Shown one piece after another: positions 7,503 to 9,782 of a stretch of DNA of 9,782 bases. Below the pieces are notes generated by a model. That model saw only the letters and a list, made by a program, of their open reading frames with translations. It searched no databases and was not told where the DNA came from. Origin of the DNA: an uncultured Planctomycetaceae bacterium (lineage in GTDB: Bacteria; Planctomycetota; Planctomycetia; Pirellulales; UBA1268); assembly GCA_937926325.1 (NCBI GenBank), contig CALAZQ010000055.1, positions 1 to 9,782 of the forward strand, given 5' to 3'. A program made the translations under genes and the position numbers. Every line of letters begins with the position of its first letter. The first letter of the stretch is position 1.

Positions 7503-8981
7503 ATGGCTGCTGACGTGACGATTCCCCGGCTCGGCTGGTCGATGGAGGAGGGCGTGTTCGCCGGCTGGCTCAAGCAGCCGGGCGACACCGTGCAGCCGGG
7601 CGATCCGCTTTTCATGCTCGAAGGGGAAAAGGCGACGCAGGAGATCGAGGCGGTCGACGGCGGCATCTTGCACCTGGCGGCCGATGCACCTGCGGAGGGG
7701 CAGACCGTGCTCGTGGGCCGCACGATCGGCAAGCTCTGTGCGGCCGGTGAAACGCCCACGTGGGATGCAGCCGCGTCCCCCGCCGCTCCGGCAGCGGCCC
7801 CGCCGCCGGCCTCGGTCCCAGCGGCCCCCGATCTGCCGCAGCAGGCGGTGGCGGCTTCTTCTGGAGCGGCAGCCGCCGCGAACCCGGCTGGAGGAAACGG
7901 CAGGGATGCACCATCGCCACCGATTCCCGCCGCGGCGTCGCCGAGCGTCCGCCGCCTGGCGCGACAGCTGGGAATCGATCTGGCGACCGTCACGCCGCGT
8001 CTGCCAGGCGGGCGGGTTGCAGCCGAGGATCTCCGGCCCGGACCGCTCGCCGGGCAGACAGCACAGGCACTGCTTTCGGGCGCGAACGGAGCCAGTCATG
8101 CTGCGCCGAGTTCACCGCGGGCCCGCCGGGCCGCCCGGCAGCGCGGCATCGACATCGCCACAGTCCGCGGTGGTGGCGCCGGCGGCCGCGTGCGGGAACG
8201 CGACGTGCTGGCCGCAGTGGCCGCCGCAGGGAAATCGCCCCCAGCTGCCGGCGGACTCGCGGCTGCGGGCGTGACCGCGACCAGCGTGCCGATCACGCAG
8301 ACCCGCCGTACGATCGCTCGGCAGATGGTGCGCAGCCGGCAGGAAACGGTGCCCGTCACGCTGACGGCCTGGGCCGACGCGACGGCACTGCTTGCCAGCC
8401 GCGCCGCGGCCAAAGCCGCCGTCGGCCCGGAGGCGGCCACGCTCAACGACATGCTGCTCAAGGCGGTCGGCGACACGCTCCTGGCCCATCCGCTGCTCGC
8501 CGCCCGCTGGGAGGAGACGCATCTCATTCTGCCCGGCGACCGGATCGACATCGGCCTGGCGGTCGACGCGGCCGGTGGGCTCGTCGTGCCGGTGGTTCGC
8601 GACGTCGCAGCCTCACCGCTGGCCGAGGTTGCCGGTCAGACGCGGTGGCTCATTGAGCGGGCCCGATCGGGCCGGCTCACGGCCGCCGACATGCAGGGGG
8701 GCGTGTTCACGCTGACGAGCCTCGGCTCGTACGGAATCGAGTTCTTCACACCGGTGATCAATTATCCCGAGGCGGCGATTCTCGGCGTGGGGGCGATTCG
8801 GATGCAGCCCGTGCCGCCCCCCGGTGGCCAGGAGGGCTTCGTGCTCCAGCGGCAGCTGCCGCTCTCGCTGACGTTCGACCATCGAATCGTCGACGGCGGC
8901 CCGGCAGCCCGGTTCCTCGGCGACCTCGCCGCGAGGATTGCGGCGTTCGCCGCTACTTCGTCACCCGCGGCATCAGCTTGA
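7503..8981 (+). CDS. Dihydrolipoamide acyltransferase (E2) with one lipoyl domain and two tandem subunit-binding domains
   Basis: This 492-residue protein has the E2 modular order. The lipoyl domain is at 1-80, with the lipoylation site K43 in 'EGEKAT'. A long Ala/Pro linker (about 82-145) follows. Peripheral subunit-binding domain 1 is at about 146-177 and domain 2 at about 204-236. The catalytic domain is at about 259-485 and ends in H460-R-I-V-D464-G-G, the HxxxDG active site. 'TLTSLGSYG' and 'PEAAILGVGAI' are also typical of the catalytic core. It transfers the acyl group made by E1 from lipoyl-lysine to CoA. GAGGAG at 7486-7491 is 11 nt before the ATG at 7503; the nearer ATG at 7493 is out of frame and stops after six codons. 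Most E2 proteins have a single binding domain, so the duplication is unusual. The last 29 bp overlap the convergent regulator gene. Confidence 0.93.
   Translation: MAADVTIPRLGWSMEEGVFAGWLKQPGDTVQPGDPLFMLEGEKATQEIEAVDGGILHLAADAPAEGQTVLVGRTIGKLCAAGETPTWDAAASPAAPAAAPPPASVPAAPDLPQQAVAASSGAAAAANPAGGNGRDAPSPPIPAAASPSVRRLARQLGIDLATVTPRLPGGRVAAEDLRPGPLAGQTAQALLSGANGASHAAPSSPRARRAARQRGIDIATVRGGGAGGRVRERDVLAAVAAAGKSPPAAGGLAAAGVTATSVPITQTRRTIARQMVRSRQETVPVTLTAWADATALLASRAAAKAAVGPEAATLNDMLLKAVGDTLLAHPLLAARWEETHLILPGDRIDIGLAVDAAGGLVVPVVRDVAASPLAEVAGQTRWLIERARSGRLTAADMQGGVFTLTSLGSYGIEFFTPVINYPEAAILGVGAIRMQPVPPPGGQEGFVLQRQLPLSLTFDHRIVDGGPAARFLGDLAARIAAFAATSSPAASA
7938..8210 (+). repeat. Internal duplication encoding two E3/E1-binding domains in E2
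   Basis: Residues 146-177 and 204-235 of the E2 protein align without gaps with 18 of 32 identities. Shared positions include the opening Ser-Pro, Arg-Arg, 'GID', 'ATV' and 'GGRV'. The second copy keeps the Gly-rich loop (GGGAGGR). The first has Pro-Arg-Leu-Pro in that loop, so it may be the diverged copy. The copies are joined by about 26 residues rich in Ala and Gly. Confidence 0.75.
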
Positions 8982-9633
8982 TCCAGCTCGCCACATGGCG
9001 GCTGCCCTCATCGGTCGCCTTCTTCGCATTGCCGGAGCGAATCACCTCGAGCAGTCGGCGGTGCGAGTCGACCGTGTCCTGCCGGACGCGATGCGTCACC
9101 GCTTCCTGTCGCAGCTGCATCTGGGTCAGCCAAAGCGCAAACTGATCCCGCAACGAGTTCCAGCAGAGCAGGAGCCGTCGATTGCCCGTCGCCCGGACGA
9201 TCCGGTCATGAAACTCGGCATCGAGCCGTGACACGTCGGCGAGGGTCTTGGCCGATTTCGTGGCGGCGATGTTGGCCTCGAGGGCCGCGAAGTCTTTGGG
9301 CTTGCCCTGTTCGGCGGCCAGCCCGGCGGCCACCGGGTCGATCATCAGCCTCACGGCGTGAATCTCCTCGATGTCGCGGGGGGTGAGCGTCGGAATCCGG
9401 GTATGGCCCGTGCGGTCAAAGACGACGAGCCCGCGAAGTTCAAGCTCGACAAGTGCTTCGCGAATCGGTGCCCGGCTGACGCCGAGCATCGTCGACAGCG
9501 TCGGCTCCGAAATCCTCGATCCGGGCTCGAATTCCCCGGCGATGATCGCGCGGGAGAGTTGGGTCAATACGCTCCGGGACAGGCGGGCCCGGCCTGCGCG
9601 GGACGAGTCAGTCGGGGATGCACTTTTCGGCAC
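8953..9633 (-). CDS. GntR-family transcriptional regulator, FadR subfamily (FCD ligand domain)
   Basis: This 226-residue protein has an N-terminal winged helix-turn-helix (about 17-85) that includes 'GVSRAPIREALVELE', the recognition-helix signature of the family. An all-helical FCD domain (about 88-215) follows. The metal-site residues of FCD domains appear present: D138 and H142 in 'LDAEFH', H191, and H213. Such regulators usually bind carboxylic acids or similar metabolites and repress nearby catabolic genes. The start is GTG at 9633, the only ATG/GTG/TTG between an upstream in-frame stop and the HTH region that fits. The ribosome site is weak. The gene is convergent with the operon and overlaps E2 by 29 bp. 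Because it lies next to the run, it is the likely local regulator, but its operator was not identified. Confidence 0.92.
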   Translation of the reverse strand: MPKSASPTDSSRAGRARLSRSVLTQLSRAIIAGEFEPGSRISEPTLSTMLGVSRAPIREALVELELRGLVVFDRTGHTRIPTLTPRDIEEIHAVRLMIDPVAAGLAAEQGKPKDFAALEANIAATKSAKTLADVSRLDAEFHDRIVRATGNRRLLLCWNSLRDQFALWLTQMQLRQEAVTHRVRQDTVDSHRRLLEVIRSGNAKKATDEGSRHVASWIKLMPRVTK

Positions 9634-9699
9634 GAAAACCGCCAGCAGGAGTTTGCGGAAGGGAGGAATCGACGACGTCTCATCGGGACTAGGCCCTTC

Positions 9700-9729
9700 A
9701 TTTTACCGTTGTGGTTTACGGCCCGTCGA
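9700..9729 (-). promoter_or_regulatory. Possible promoter of the GntR regulator
   Basis: On the minus strand, TAAAAT (9705 to 9700) resembles a -10 box (5 of 6 to TATAAT). TCGACG (9729 to 9724) matches four of six positions of the -35 consensus with an 18-bp spacer. Transcription would begin near 9693, about 60 bases before the GTG. CCGT (9706-9709) and ACGG (9718-9721) form a short inverted repeat in the spacer that could serve autoregulation, though it does not match the GT-N3-AC core often seen for FadR-type sites. The AT-rich patch stands out in this GC-rich DNA. The remainder of 9634-9782 holds no recognisable gene. Confidence 0.28.
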
Positions 9730-9782
9730 CGCCCCCTCGTGGCGGCCGGGAAAAGCCGCGATTCCGCCGGTTCAGCCGGCCG

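Noticed and set aside
7493..7513. ATG at 7493, better placed relative to GAGGAG than the E2 start
   Set aside because: It is out of frame with E2 and meets a stop after six codons, so it can only be a trivial mini-frame. The lipoyl domain begins at ATG 7503.
9766..9780. GCCGG-TTCAG-CCGGC hairpin at the right edge as a terminator
   Set aside because: The stem is only 5 bp, no T-run can be seen before the window ends, and GCCGG repeats are common by chance in this DNA.
1..9782. CRISPR arrays, tRNA/rRNA genes, transposases, phage or defence genes
   Set aside because: No regularly spaced repeats, cloverleaf sequences, insertion-sequence ends or recognisable proteins of these kinds were found; the window is a metabolic cluster.

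Overview
The window is a high-GC bacterial segment whose genes are almost all on the plus strand. Protein style (Ala/Arg/Gly/Pro-rich linkers), the fused E1 alpha/beta dehydrogenase and an exported 'cyclase family' protein suggest a planctomycete (Planctomycetota). This is an inference from style and gene content, because no rRNA or other taxonomic marker is present.

Layout. Positions 1-358 hold the 3' end of a RarD/EamA-type membrane transporter. An 88-bp gap (359-446) follows, with a possible promoter and a nested stem-loop. A compact six-gene plus-strand run then extends to 8981: a D-2-hydroxyacid dehydrogenase (447-1427), an exported two-domain cyclase-family hydrolase (1445-3202), an ACS-type MFS transporter (3199-4536), a short-chain dehydrogenase/reductase (4594-5412), a fused E1 alpha-beta 2-oxoacid dehydrogenase (5412-7460) and a lipoyl-bearing E2 acyltransferase (7503-8981). 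Gaps inside the run are +17, -4, +57, -1 and +42 bp, so it reads as one operon. A GntR/FCD-family regulator (8953-9633, minus strand) faces the operon tail to tail and overlaps the end of E2 by 29 bp. The last 149 bp are non-coding and probably hold the regulator's promoter. No RNA gene, insertion sequence or CRISPR array was seen.

How the genes may work together (inference). The set looks like a catabolic module for a cyclic or carboxylate compound. An exported hydrolase would open a ring, lactone or amide outside the cytoplasm. The ACS-family MFS protein would import the organic anion. The SDR and the 2-hydroxyacid dehydrogenase would interconvert hydroxyl and keto groups. The E1/E2 pair would convert a 2-oxo acid (or an acetoin-like compound) to an acyl-CoA. 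The regulator belongs to a class that usually senses carboxylic acids. No lipoamide dehydrogenase (E3) is encoded here, so E3 would come from elsewhere.

Points that deserve attention: the second cyclase domain has lost nearly all its metal ligands; the SDR has Met where the catalytic Lys of YxxxK is expected; the E2 carries two tandem subunit-binding domains; and there are structured RNA candidates in the operon leader and in the MFS-SDR gap.
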